The notes below the pieces were generated by a model. That model worked only from the letters and a program-made list of their open reading frames with translations. It was not told the origin of the DNA and made no database searches. A stretch of 64,000 nucleotides of DNA. It comes from Streptomyces sp. AC512_CC834 (lineage in GTDB: Bacteria; Actinomycetota; Actinomycetes; Streptomycetales; Streptomycetaceae). The stretch is taken from positions 45,123 through 109,122 of the forward strand of contig NZ_JAGMUO010000130.1 of the NCBI RefSeq assembly GCF_019049325.1, written 5' to 3'. The position numbers were made by a program, and so were the translations under genes. Of the stretch, positions 49,109-57,749 are shown piece after piece (within the stretch, counting starts at the first letter, position 1; each line of letters starts with the position of its first letter).

Positions 49109-49284
49109 CGCTGTCCCTTCCTGGTCGGTGTGGCTTCGGGATGACCGTAGGGAGGGGGAGGGAAGCAGTGAGGAGAATATTCCTCCTTATTCTCGTGTCG
49201 TCACTCTGAATGCATAGACATTCACGCAGAGGTACCACCATGCTGAGTGCGCAACATCGTTTAGACCCAAGGGGGTTGGTGCGT

Positions 49285-50049
49285 ATGACGCGCAGGTTGC
49301 GGTTCAACGGGACGGGGAGCAACGGTGGCGGATGCCCGTCCGTACATGAGGACGTGGACAGCGGCGAGGTGATCGTGCACGGACCTCCGCTCGGTCAGGA
49401 GGATGTCGCCCAACTGCAGCACCTTTCGGAGGGCGAGGTCGCCGTGGTGGTGCCGCGCGACCTGTTGGTGGACTGGACTCCGAAGGAGCGGACTCGGCAG
49501 GTACGGACGATCGATCTCGACGAGTTCGCCGGCCTGTTCGGCAAGTTCGAGCACACCGCATGGCGCCTGGAGACGCGGCGGCGGTACGCGAGCGACGAGG
49601 ACGGCGACTCCTGGAAGCAGTTCATGGAGGCCGGACGAGTCGCGGAGGACTGGTCCAAGGGCGATTCGGTCAGTGCCTTTCGCAAGACGATCCAGGCCCA
49701 GACGGCACTCGGAAAGCGCATCGAGCGGGTGCGGCTGGTGGATGTGCCGCCCACCACTGGTCAGCGCTACCTGTTGGAGCACGCACGGTGGAACATCGAG
49801 TCGGGCGAGGACATCCGCAACATGCGGCGCGCCGACGCGGACCGGCTCCGGCTCCCCGCCGAGGACTTCTGGCTCTTCGACAGCCGCCTCGTCGCGCTCC
49901 TGTGCTTCGATGACGACGATCAGCTCACACACGTGGATCTGATCACCGAGCCCGCAGAGGTGGTGCGCTGCTGCATGCTGCGGGACGCCGCCTGGCACCA
50001 CGCCGTACCGTGGAAGCAATTCATGGCGGAGATGCGCAGCGAGATGTAG
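49285..50049 (+). CDS. DUF6879 family protein
   Basis: A 254-residue soluble protein. The N-terminal 65 residues (FNGTGSNGGGCPSVHEDVDSGE, then GEVAVVVPRDLL) are a segment often found upstream of DUF6879 in WhiJ-type clusters. The rest is DUF6879, with FEHTAWRLETRRRYASDEDG, then VRLVDVPPTTGQRYLLEHARWNIESGEDIR and FWLFDSRLVALLCFDDDDQL. Its fold and function are unknown. Start ATG with AAGGGGG nine bases upstream. The XRE gene follows after 18 bases, so they form one operon. Confidence 0.82.
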   Translation: MTRRLRFNGTGSNGGGCPSVHEDVDSGEVIVHGPPLGQEDVAQLQHLSEGEVAVVVPRDLLVDWTPKERTRQVRTIDLDEFAGLFGKFEHTAWRLETRRRYASDEDGDSWKQFMEAGRVAEDWSKGDSVSAFRKTIQAQTALGKRIERVRLVDVPPTTGQRYLLEHARWNIESGEDIRNMRRADADRLRLPAEDFWLFDSRLVALLCFDDDDQLTHVDLITEPAEVVRCCMLRDAAWHHAVPWKQFMAEMRSEM

Positions 50050-50067
50050 GGGCAAGAGCGGATACCG

Positions 50068-50916
50068 GTGAGCACGGACTATCAGAGAGCGCGTGAGGAA
50101 CTGGGCCGAAGGCTGCGGGAGCTGCGCGCCGAGAGTCCTGATGGCCGGCTCACCGGTACGGCACTGGCCCAACGTTTGGGGTGGCCTCAGTCGAAGGTCA
50201 GCAAACTGGAAAGCGGCAGGCAGACCCCTACGAAGGACGACCTCAAGGCCTGGGCCGAGGTGGTGGGGCAGCCTGCCGCTTTCGATGAGCTACAGGCTCG
50301 GCTGAAGGGCTTCGAGAGTCACATCCGATCCTGGCGGAGACTGCTCGCGGCAGGGCATGCTCCTGTGCAGGAGACATGGAATGCCGTCGTCGGCGAGTCA
50401 CGAACACTGCATGTGTGGGACGGCCATGTCGTCAACGGTCTCTTGCAGACGGCCGACTACGCCAGGAGCCTGTTCGCGTCGCACGCAGGGCTCCGCCGCT
50501 CACCGCAGGACACGGAGAACGCGGTGCGCGCCCGTATGAAGCGGCAGGAGTGGCTGTACCGGCCCGGCAAGCGGCTGAACTTGCTGATGTGGGAAGCCGC
50601 GCTTCAGTCTCGCGTGTGTGCGCCGGAGGTCCTGGCCGCTCAACTGGACCGGCTGCTCGGTGTGGTGGGCATGGACACCGTTCACCTGGGGATCGTTCCC
50701 CTGGACAGCCCGTTGCGCGTTCCCGCCGGGAACGGGTTCTGGATACTGGACGACCGGCTGGTCACGGTCGAGGACTGGCACGCCGAACTCTGGCTCGACG
50801 ATGCTGAAACGATCGCTCTGTACCGCCGGGCCTGGGACGCCCTCGCGGAGTCAGCCGTCTACGGCGTGGAGGCGCAACAGGTGATCGCCCGGGTGCGACG
50901 CGGTATCAAGGCCTGA
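50068..50916 (+). CDS. XRE-family HTH regulator with DUF5753
   Basis: A 282-residue WhiJ/Scr1-like regulator: an HTH at about residues 10-62 (LTGTALAQRLGWPQSKVSKLESGRQTPTKDDLKAW) followed by DUF5753 (HVVNGLLQTADYARSLF and the rest). It lies in operon with DUF6879 and divergent from a DUF397 gene, so it probably controls that module. Base composition is a little less GC-rich than the flanking core genes. The last 11 bases overlap the convergent 92-residue gene. Confidence 0.92.
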   Translation: MSTDYQRAREELGRRLRELRAESPDGRLTGTALAQRLGWPQSKVSKLESGRQTPTKDDLKAWAEVVGQPAAFDELQARLKGFESHIRSWRRLLAAGHAPVQETWNAVVGESRTLHVWDGHVVNGLLQTADYARSLFASHAGLRRSPQDTENAVRARMKRQEWLYRPGKRLNLLMWEAALQSRVCAPEVLAAQLDRLLGVVGMDTVHLGIVPLDSPLRVPAGNGFWILDDRLVTVEDWHAELWLDDAETIALYRRAWDALAESAVYGVEAQQVIARVRRGIKA

Positions 50917-51184
50917 GGACATACGGCCGCACCACGTCGTCCTCGGTCTGCCAGGCCGGCGGCGGTGACGTGTCGAGCCCGGGCCAGCAGGGTTCGTCCC
51001 TCGGGTACGGCAGGTAACGCCCCGCCGCACGACAGCGCTTGTGCCAACGTCGCCAGCGGGCGTCGTACGGACTGGGGAGCGGCCACACGTACGGGTCCGG
51101 TTCGCGTGCCTCGCGGGTGAGGGCCGCCGCCGTTCTGTCCGTTCGCCGCCGGGTGAGCGCCTCATGGAGTCGCCGGAGCCACAT
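50906..51184 (-). CDS. small Trp/Arg-rich hypothetical protein
   Basis: A 92-residue basic protein (MWLRRLHEALTRRRTDRTAAALTREAREPDPYVWPLPSPYDARWRR and so on), with GGGAGG just before the ATG. Its start overlaps the end of the ATPase gene by 23 bases, so it is translationally coupled. No domain is known. Small proteins of this position accompany RsbW-like ATPases in streptomycete WhiJ-type clusters. Confidence 0.7.
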   Translation of the reverse strand: MWLRRLHEALTRRRTDRTAAALTREAREPDPYVWPLPSPYDARWRRWHKRCRAAGRYLPYPRDEPCWPGLDTSPPPAWQTEDDVVRPYVLRP

Positions 51185-51581
51185 CGAGCCTCCCCACGAG
51201 CGTGAACCGCGCCCAGACACACTTCGTGTACGGGTCCTGTCGGCAGCCCCAGTCGTCCGACAACGCCGATACGAGGGCCAGCCCGCGTCCGCCCTCCTCG
51301 TCGGGGCCGGAGTCGTGGAGCCGGGGGAGCCTGTCCCGGTCCGGGTCGGAGACCTCCAGGACCAGTTCCGGACCGTCCAGGGTGAGGGCGACGCCGACCT
51401 GCGCGTACGAGGTGCGGCAGTGCAGTACGGCGTTGGTGACGAGTTCGCTGGCCAGCAGGACGACGGCATCGGTGAGTTCGTCGGCGACGCCCCAGTCGGC
51501 GAGGGCCTTGTGTAAACGCTGCCGGGCTGTCGGCACGTGCCGCCTGTGCTTGGGGATGCGGAAGGTCTCGGTTGCGGGCAT
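51162..51581 (-). CDS. RsbW/AbaA-like ATP-binding regulatory protein
   Basis: A 139-residue HATPase_c_2 protein. N-box ELVTNAVLHC, G1 SDPDRDRLPRLH and G2 GRGLALVSALSDDWG are all visible. Such solo ATPases act as anti-sigma or anti-anti-sigma kinases; in WhiJ-type clusters they are AbaA-like developmental regulators. No sigma factor is adjacent. It is divergent from the XRE gene at 51719, with clustered palindromes between. Confidence 0.9.
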   Translation of the reverse strand: MPATETFRIPKHRRHVPTARQRLHKALADWGVADELTDAVVLLASELVTNAVLHCRTSYAQVGVALTLDGPELVLEVSDPDRDRLPRLHDSGPDEEGGRGLALVSALSDDWGCRQDPYTKCVWARFTLVGRLDVAPATP

Positions 51582-51625
51582 GGGCTGAAGCTAGGACCGC
51601 AAATGGCGCACGCACAACCCACTCA

Positions 51626-51668
51626 ACTGAATACATTCAGTCGTCCACTCGATCGAGTGAAGTGCACT
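51626..51668. promoter_or_regulatory. three clustered palindromes in the ATPase/XRE divergent gap
   Basis: ACTGAAT-AC-ATTCAGT (51626-51641), the perfect CACTCGATCGAGTG (51646-51659), and AGTGCACT (51661-51668) follow one another. They are probably XRE operators controlling both divergent genes. Confidence 0.7.
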
Positions 51669-51718
51669 CAGTGCTGACGGCAGGTGTGGCATCGTTGCGC
51701 GAGGAGAGGGGAGGACCC

Positions 51719-52579
51719 ATGCCCGCAGGTGGACGGCCGACCGTACGCAGCAGACGACTTGGGACGGCACTCAGGCAGTACCGACAGGCTGCGAAGTTCG
51801 ATCAACCGCAGGCCGCCGAGATCATCGCGGCGAGTCAGGCCAGAGTCAGCCGCCTTGAGAGTGGGCACGTCACCGCACGCGTCATCGAGGTGCGGCTGTT
51901 GCTGGACGCGTACGGTGTCCGCGACCCGGAAGTACGCGCCAAGCTGGAGGAGTTGGCCAAGCACTCCAGAAACCGGGGCTGGTGGCTCGAACACGCGGCG
52001 CATGTGCGGCCGGACTACCTTGATCACATTGCCCTGGAAGACGATGCGACCTATATCCGTGAGTGGCAGCAGGCCTTGGTGCCGGGACTCCTGCAAACCT
52101 CGGCCTGCACAGAGGCAGTGATCCGGACCAGCCCCACCTACATGGAGCCCGAGCGAGTGGCCCAGTTGCTGAAGGTGCGCGAATCCCGCCAGGCAAAGAT
52201 CGAGGAGGGCGGGGCAACGTACTCCGCCATCATCTGGGAAGCGGTGATCACCCACCCTCTGGTGAGCGTCGACATCCACCGTCAGCAGCTTTCGGCAATC
52301 CTGGAGGCCGGAGAGCGGAAGAACGTCACGGTGCAGGTACTCCCCTTCAGCGTAGGAGCGCTCGCCACAGTGACCTCCGCCTTCTCGGCATTCAGTTTTG
52401 ATTCCGACCCGGTGGTCGAAGCGGTGGCTCTGGAGAACCTGAGAGGTACTTCCGTCCTTGAAGGGCAGGAAGACCTCACTGCTTACGCCAACATGTACGA
52501 CCTACTACGATCGTCGGCACTGGCACCGGACGCGAGCGCGAAGCTCATCCGGAACATACTGCGGAGTACCAAGGACTGA
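51719..52579 (+). CDS. XRE-family HTH regulator with DUF5753 (WhiJ-like)
   Basis: A 286-residue regulator: an HTH at about residues 14-66 (FDQPQAAEIIAASQARVSRLESGHVTARVIEV), then DUF5753 (ALVPGLLQTSACTEAVIR through VTVQVLPFSVGALATVTSAF). ATG with GGGGAGG four bases upstream. It pairs with a DUF397 gene two bases downstream and faces the RsbW-like ATPase across three palindromes, the full WhiJ/AbaA-type layout. It probably governs this module and may affect development. Confidence 0.93.
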   Translation: MPAGGRPTVRSRRLGTALRQYRQAAKFDQPQAAEIIAASQARVSRLESGHVTARVIEVRLLLDAYGVRDPEVRAKLEELAKHSRNRGWWLEHAAHVRPDYLDHIALEDDATYIREWQQALVPGLLQTSACTEAVIRTSPTYMEPERVAQLLKVRESRQAKIEEGGATYSAIIWEAVITHPLVSVDIHRQQLSAILEAGERKNVTVQVLPFSVGALATVTSAFSAFSFDSDPVVEAVALENLRGTSVLEGQEDLTAYANMYDLLRSSALAPDASAKLIRNILRSTKD

Positions 52580-52581
52580 TC

Positions 52582-52758
52582 GTGACCAAGGTCGTAGGCC
52601 CCTTCCGGAAGTCGTCGCACTCTGGAGCAGAGAGCAACTGCGTGGAGGTGGCCCCTACGTTCGGGAACGGTCGCGCCGTCCGCGACAGCAAGCAGCAGGG
52701 CGGCCCCCTGCTCACCGTCTCCCGCGAGGGCTGGCAGGCCTTTCTTCGGCAGTTCTGA
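52582..52758 (+). CDS. short DUF397 protein
   Basis: A 58-residue protein (MTKVVGPFRKSSHSGAESNCVEVAP, then GRAVRDSKQQGGPLLTVSREGWQAFLRQF) with every DUF397 landmark. It starts at GTG two bases after the XRE stop, so translation is coupled. It is the partner of the preceding WhiJ-like regulator. It ends six bases before the stop of the convergent binding-protein gene. Confidence 0.9.
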   Translation: MTKVVGPFRKSSHSGAESNCVEVAPTFGNGRAVRDSKQQGGPLLTVSREGWQAFLRQF

Positions 52759-52764
52759 GTCGGC

Positions 52765-54411
52765 TCACGGCGGTGGGCAGGTGCTTTCCCCCGGTTCCTG
52801 ATAGGTCCGGTACAACGGCGACTTGTCCTGGCGTTCCACCGGGAAGGTCACTATGGGCACCGGCTTGCACACCGGCCACAGCCCCACCACCTGCTCGTCC
52901 CCGGCACTGGCGTCCGCCCCGGCGCTCTCGTCGGCGAAGGTGAAGACGCCACTCGCGCCCGGTACGCAGCCGGCGGCACAGTGCTCCAGGGGGCTGCCTC
53001 GGCGCAGTTCGTCGTAGACGTCGTTGTGGGTCACGGCGTCGATGTTGCTGTCCCGGGCCGCCGCCACGGCGGTCCCCACTGCGGTGAGCGCGTCGTGGTA
53101 CATCACGGCGTATCCGTCGTTGAGGGCGTCCGGATCCTCCTCGGCGAAGTATCGGTCGTAGGACTTGGCGAAGTGGGCGAAGGCCTTGGGGACCTGCTCG
53201 TCGCCGTCGGTGTCGGCCCGCCAGCGGGGCGCGTCGACGGCGACGGCGGTCACGATCTCGATGTTGTTGCGTTCGGCGATCCGGCGCATCTCGGTGTCCC
53301 CGGTGGCGAGGGTGCGGCCGGTGCTGACGCGCAGGATGCGCAGCGGCTCGTCGTCCGGGCCCCGGTCACAGGAACTGGTGCGGTCGATGGTCTTCAGGAA
53401 GGGCGGCAGATCCGCGTCGCGGCCCGCGAGGAACACGGTGCGGGCGTCGACCGCGCACATCGCGGCCACGGCCCGCCGGAAGATCTGCGGGGTGCCCCGC
53501 GAGGGCCCCTTGATGCCCTGGTAGGTCTCGGTCCGCCGCTCCACCTCGTCGGGGGTGATGCCGTACCGCGCGCCGAACTCCCGGCGGAAGGCACGGCGGA
53601 GGTTGGCCACGTAGTTGTCGTCACGGTCGTCGGCGATCATGAAGGTGTTCTTCCGGTCCACCTCGTTGGCGCTCACATAGCGCTGGAGCGCGTCGACGAG
53701 CTGGTCGGTGGAGGGCGAGACCTTGAACAGGTAGGGGTGCTCCATGTCGCGGGAGCTGAGCACGGCGCTCACCGCCGGGATCCGCGCGGGTCCGAGGCCG
53801 TCCCGGACGGCGGCGAGCGTGGCGGCGTCGCTGTTGGGGAAGCCGATGGCGGCCACGACCGGCGCGTCGCCCCCGCGCCGGGCGGTCAGCGCGTCGGCCA
53901 CGGTCTGCCAGTGGCTCAGGTCCTCGCCGACGTTGGCGAAGAGCAGTTGTACGGCGGTGTCGCCGGTGATGGGCCCGTCGTTGTTGGCCCGCTGGGCGAC
54001 GTAGGCGCCCTGGAGGGCGTGCCGTATCAGGTCCGGCGCCATGGCCGCGCCGGGGCTCTGCGCGGTGTACGGCATGACGACGGCGACGCTGACCACCGGC
54101 TTGCCCGACGTCCGCGCCGCCTCGTTCTCCTCCTCGATGAGGCCCAGTACGTCATCGATGTCCGGGGCGAAGGAATACGCCTCGGCCGTCACGCCGACGC
54201 ACTCCCCCTCGGGGCCCGCCCGCCGCAGCTCCCGGTCCGCGGTGCAGTAGTCGCGGTGCTGCCGGTAGCTGTCCAGGCCCCACCAGGCACCGCCCGCCGT
54301 CAGGGCGGCGACCAGCGTCCACAGGGCCACCACGTCGACCAGGCCGAGCACCCGGAAGCGGAGCCGCCGCGGCAGCCAGCGCCAGGTCCGCCGATCCCGC
54401 AGCCCCGTCAT
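52765..54411 (-). CDS. membrane-tethered type-1 periplasmic-binding-domain receptor
   Basis: A 548-residue protein. A basic cytoplasmic N-terminus (RDRRTWRWLPRRLRFR) precedes one membrane helix (about residues 22-45, LGLVDVVALWTLVAALTAGGAWW) and a large extracytoplasmic domain. From residue 100 this has Leu/Ile/Val-binding-protein features: VSVAVVMPYTAQSPGAAMAPDLIRHALQGAY, VAAIGFPNSDAATLAAVRDGL, IPAVSAVLSSRDM, then YLFKVSPSTDQLVDALQRYV. It has no signal cleavage site, and no ABC permease lies nearby, so it is a receptor rather than a transport protein. It overlaps the NTPase gene by four bases (ATGA). Cys residues near 56, 71 and at the C-terminus may form disulfides. Confidence 0.85.
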   Translation of the reverse strand: MTGLRDRRTWRWLPRRLRFRVLGLVDVVALWTLVAALTAGGAWWGLDSYRQHRDYCTADRELRRAGPEGECVGVTAEAYSFAPDIDDVLGLIEEENEAARTSGKPVVSVAVVMPYTAQSPGAAMAPDLIRHALQGAYVAQRANNDGPITGDTAVQLLFANVGEDLSHWQTVADALTARRGGDAPVVAAIGFPNSDAATLAAVRDGLGPARIPAVSAVLSSRDMEHPYLFKVSPSTDQLVDALQRYVSANEVDRKNTFMIADDRDDNYVANLRRAFRREFGARYGITPDEVERRTETYQGIKGPSRGTPQIFRRAVAAMCAVDARTVFLAGRDADLPPFLKTIDRTSSCDRGPDDEPLRILRVSTGRTLATGDTEMRRIAERNNIEIVTAVAVDAPRWRADTDGDEQVPKAFAHFAKSYDRYFAEEDPDALNDGYAVMYHDALTAVGTAVAAARDSNIDAVTHNDVYDELRRGSPLEHCAAGCVPGASGVFTFADESAGADASAGDEQVVGLWPVCKPVPIVTFPVERQDKSPLYRTYQEPGESTCPPP

Positions 54412-56681
54412 GCCGTCCCTCCCGTGCGCGGTCCCTCGCCCTGCCAGCGGTGGTCCAGCGGCCAGTCCTCACCGTCCTTGACCGCGCGGGGCCAGCGGAT
54501 GGCGGCCTGGGCCAGGACCGCGCGGCCGGTCAGGTGCTGGGCGGACAGGAAGGACAGGTCCTGGCCGATCCGGTCGACCAGGGGCCGGTCCGCCTCGGCC
54601 AGTTCGTCCGCCGCGTACCACAGGGCGTGCAACAGCCGGTTGACGGCCTGCTTCTCCAGGTCCGTACCCGGGTCGGCCCGGAGCTGGAGCAGATCCCGGC
54701 GTCCCCGGGCGACCTCCTGGCACTGCTCGAACCAGATGTTTCCCGGTGGGCGTGGCGCATGGGCGACGGTGCGCAGGACGTGCAGCCAGTCGACCGCGTC
54801 GCCGTCGTGGCGGAGGAACTCCGCGTGCAGCCGGTCGACGACCTCCGGCGCCTCTCCCGCGGCCAGCCGGTGCCACAGGAAGCGCGACCACTCGTCGCGC
54901 GCCAGCCGTCCCGAGCGGCTCTCGGCCCGCTGCCGGTGGTGCTCGGCGAGCAGGGCGTGCGCGCCGGACCAGTCCACGCCCCGGCCGCCGCGTCCGCTGC
55001 GCATCTGGTGCACCAGCAGGGCGCGCAGAAAGCGGTCCGTGATGAAGGGCCGGCTGCCCGGTCCGCGCGACCAGCGCTCCCGCTCGAGCTGGGCGGCAAC
55101 GCCGTCGGCCGCGGGCAGCCCTTCGATGCGGCGCGGCACCCATCGCTCGGCCAGCCGCTCGGCGGCCTCCCGGTCCCAGGCCAGGGAGAACAGGCACAGC
55201 TCGTCGTGGTTCTCGCTGCCGACGAGGGTGTCGAGCAGCCCCCAGACGATGGATTCTCCGGCCCTGTCGGAGTGTGCCAGGTCGAGCAGTTCCTCGGCCG
55301 CCACCCACTCCTCGGTACGGGACCGGTCCACGACCGCCTCGCACAGCCTGCGGGCGCCCATCGGATGCCCCCGGGTCAGGTCGTGCACGGCGCCCGCGAT
55401 GTACGGGTCGAAGGAGGCGCGGTCGTCGCGCCTGAGCATCCGCTCCAGGTGCTCGCACTCCAGCGGCGGCAGCGGCAGGAGCAGTACTCCCGCCGAGGGC
55501 GCGGTGCCCTCGCGGGCCCAGCCGGAGTCCGTGCCGACGTCGTGCAGTGAGCGTCGCGCCGCCTCCGGGTAGGGGGCGTCCTCTCCTGCGGGGCCCTCGC
55601 CCCGGGTGTCCGGAGCGTCGTCGCCGTGCAGTTCGGTCGCGATCACCGCTATCCGGTCGCGGGCGCCCCGGCCGGACCGTGCCCGCTGCTCCAGGAGCAG
55701 TTCGAGGAAGTCGCGGCCGGCGTCGGTGTGCACGTCGTCGAGGAGTACCAGCGGGCGCGGGGCACGGTTCGCGCGCCAAAAGCGCCCGTAGCGCACGTCC
55801 TCCAGGAACGCGGCCGTCAGCATGCGTTCGACGCCGCGCCGGAAGCCGCGGCCCTGGTGGAACTCCTGGCACAGCCGGGCCACGGCCGACGCGCGCTCCG
55901 CGGCCGGCACCGGGCGCGGCTGTCCGGAGGCGCCCGGAGGCAGTCCGCGCAGCCGGTTGTCGGCCTCGCTGCGGTAGGTCTCGTACCAGCCGACCAGCCG
56001 ACGGGAGGCGAGTCGCCGGGAGCGCGCGCGGCGCTGCCCGCCCAGGAAGGTACGCACGGCCGCCTCGGGGAACGCCGCCGGGTCGGGGGAGCCGCCGTCC
56101 GGGGGTGTGGGCAGCGCCGAGCGGAACAGTGTGTCCCAGGTACGGCGTGGCCGCGTGTCCGGCGGAACGCCCATCAGGGTGGCCGAGTGCCGGTCGGCCA
56201 CCCGCAGTTCGCCGTCGTGGCCCGGCCGTCGGGCGGACACCACGGCGAGCAGTCCGGCGGTGGTACGGGGGAACCGCAACCCGCCGAATCCGGCGACGGG
56301 ACGGGACAGTTGGGCGACGAGCTCCACCAGCATCTCCACCGCGTAGGAGTTGTTGGACATCTCCGGTCCCACCCTGGCCCGTTCCTGCAGCTCCGTGCAG
56401 TTGATCCGGGCGAACGGCACACGCGGGCCGGGCCACAGGCCGGTCTCGGGCGCGTAGGCCTGGTGGAGGTCGTCCAGCATGGCGCTCTTGCCGGTGCCGT
56501 GCCGCCCGCTGAGCAGGACCACCGGCAGGTCGTCGGCGAACTCGTGGTGCGCACGTCTGCGGTGGTGGTCGCGGTCGAGGCCGACCATCCGCGGCACCAG
56601 CCGGTGCAGCACGGGCTGGCGTGCGTACACCTCCGGGATCTGACTGTCCGCCACCGGCGCCGGGCCGAAGGGAGCGGTCAT
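54408..56681 (-). CDS. large P-loop NTPase of receptor operon
   Basis: A 757-residue cytoplasmic NTPase. Walker A is LLSGRHGTGKSAMLDDLHQAY (about 56-76) and Walker B is APRPLVLLDDVHTDAGRDFLELLLEQRARSG (about 307-337), with a sensor-like RIAVIATELHGDD soon after. The C-terminal half is helical with a winged-helix-like GHPMGARRLCEAVVDRS and repeat-like segments, reminiscent of STAND signalling NTPases, though no known subfamily was recognised. Start and stop overlap its neighbours by four bases each, so the three proteins are made together, presumably as a complex. Confidence 0.82.
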   Translation of the reverse strand: MTAPFGPAPVADSQIPEVYARQPVLHRLVPRMVGLDRDHHRRRAHHEFADDLPVVLLSGRHGTGKSAMLDDLHQAYAPETGLWPGPRVPFARINCTELQERARVGPEMSNNSYAVEMLVELVAQLSRPVAGFGGLRFPRTTAGLLAVVSARRPGHDGELRVADRHSATLMGVPPDTRPRRTWDTLFRSALPTPPDGGSPDPAAFPEAAVRTFLGGQRRARSRRLASRRLVGWYETYRSEADNRLRGLPPGASGQPRPVPAAERASAVARLCQEFHQGRGFRRGVERMLTAAFLEDVRYGRFWRANRAPRPLVLLDDVHTDAGRDFLELLLEQRARSGRGARDRIAVIATELHGDDAPDTRGEGPAGEDAPYPEAARRSLHDVGTDSGWAREGTAPSAGVLLLPLPPLECEHLERMLRRDDRASFDPYIAGAVHDLTRGHPMGARRLCEAVVDRSRTEEWVAAEELLDLAHSDRAGESIVWGLLDTLVGSENHDELCLFSLAWDREAAERLAERWVPRRIEGLPAADGVAAQLERERWSRGPGSRPFITDRFLRALLVHQMRSGRGGRGVDWSGAHALLAEHHRQRAESRSGRLARDEWSRFLWHRLAAGEAPEVVDRLHAEFLRHDGDAVDWLHVLRTVAHAPRPPGNIWFEQCQEVARGRRDLLQLRADPGTDLEKQAVNRLLHALWYAADELAEADRPLVDRIGQDLSFLSAQHLTGRAVLAQAAIRWPRAVKDGEDWPLDHRWQGEGPRTGGTA

Positions 56682-57514
56682 CCGAGCCTCAGCAGGGAGC
56701 CGATGAGGTCAGACACCATGCCGGAGGCCATGTCCCGGCCCATGGAGCCCACCGACCTCGAACCGGCCTGCACGAGGTCCCGGCTGTGCTCCAGGAAGCG
56801 CTCCACGGTGCCCGCGTCGGGTTCGGCGCCGCCGCGCGAGGCGTCCGTCAGCGCGGCGGCGAGGTCGCGCACCTGCCGCAGCTCGCTGTCGCTCTCCGAC
56901 AGATCGGGGCGGGACGCCTGTACGAGGCTGGCCAGTTGTTCGAAGGAGAGGAAGACTCCGGTACCCCGTTCCGTGACGCCGACATGCACCGGGGCGGGCA
57001 GGTCCAGGTGGTCCCTGGCGTACTCCAGGTCCTCGAAGGCGAGTTGCCGGCCGCAGTAGAAGGCCTCCCGCGCCCAGAGGAAGCCCTCGGCACCGGCCCC
57101 TCCGTCGCCGTACTGGCCGACCCGGTCCCACCAGGCGAACAGGGCCGCCTTGGCGTAGCGGCGGCGGGACTCGCGGTCGGCGTACGCCTCGTCCCAGACC
57201 CCTGCCTCGTCGAGACCCGTGTCGGTGGGGCTGACCAGCGGCGGTACGGCGCCGGAGTCGTTGTGCACGGTGATCCAGCCGAGCGCGGCCAGGCGTTCGA
57301 CGACGTCCTCGACCAGCTCCAGGGTGCAGCGTTCGTGGTGGGCGTAGGCGGAGCTGGCCACGCGGTGCTCTTGAGTTCCCCCGGTTTCCTCGCGGAGCCA
57401 CAGCAGGAACCTCGCGGACGCGGCACCGGTGTCGTCGTAGACCGGTGACAACCCGTTCGTGGGCACCGCCCCGGATCTGATCATCGTTGTCCCCCAACTC
57501 CCGTGACCAGCCAT
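56678..57514 (-). CDS. winged-helix-like first protein of the receptor-NTPase operon
   Basis: A 278-residue soluble protein. Residues about 25-100 (ASARFLLWLREETGGTQEHRVAS, ERCTLELVEDVVERLAALGWITVHNDSG, LVSPTDTGLDEAG) look like a winged helix. The C-terminal half is helical with VTERGTGVFLSFEQLASLVQASRPDLSE, then an amphipathic tail SMGRDMASGMVSDLIGSLL that could touch membrane or partner. ATG at 57514 has GGAAGG nine bases upstream; ATG at 57484 is an alternative. It heads the operon. Family not recognised. Confidence 0.75.
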   Translation of the reverse strand: MAGHGSWGTTMIRSGAVPTNGLSPVYDDTGAASARFLLWLREETGGTQEHRVASSAYAHHERCTLELVEDVVERLAALGWITVHNDSGAVPPLVSPTDTGLDEAGVWDEAYADRESRRRYAKAALFAWWDRVGQYGDGGAGAEGFLWAREAFYCGRQLAFEDLEYARDHLDLPAPVHVGVTERGTGVFLSFEQLASLVQASRPDLSESDSELRQVRDLAAALTDASRGGAEPDAGTVERFLEHSRDLVQAGSRSVGSMGRDMASGMVSDLIGSLLRLG

Positions 57515-57602
57515 GTGCGTTCGCCTTCCCAAAAGGGTGAAGTCAAACACGTCATATCTGATGTTCACCCGTTCGTGTCGTTCCCCTCGGCCCCTCCCGG
57601 CC

Positions 57603-57668
57603 GTGCCCCTGCGGTCCCCGTTCACCGTCTCCCGCGACGGCGGGCGGGCTTTCCGGGGGGCGGCATAG
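57603..57668 (+). pseudogene. relic of a DUF397 gene 3' end
   Basis: Translated from 57603 it reads VPLRSPFTVSRDGGRAFRGAA and a stop, matching the DUF397 C-terminal pattern V-LRDS--P-LTVSR-GW-AFL. The nearby intact protein has LLTVSREGWQAFLRQF. The upstream domain is missing, so it is a decayed fragment in the gap between the receptor operon and the Rpn gene. Confidence 0.5.
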
Positions 57669-57749
57669 TCCTCTGGCATGTTCACTCGTACGGCTGAGTC
57701 CGCCTCGAATCCACGCGCTTAGTGTGCCCATGCGATTACGTTCCGTCGC

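Noticed and set aside
52765..54411. Binding-protein gene as part of a branched-chain amino-acid ABC importer
   Set aside because: No permease or ATPase of that family is adjacent and the N-terminus is a membrane anchor without lipobox or cleavage site.
57503..57697. 64-codon plus-strand frame before the Rpn gene
   Set aside because: It lacks a ribosome site, starts inside the winged-helix gene leader and is out of frame with the DUF397 relic.
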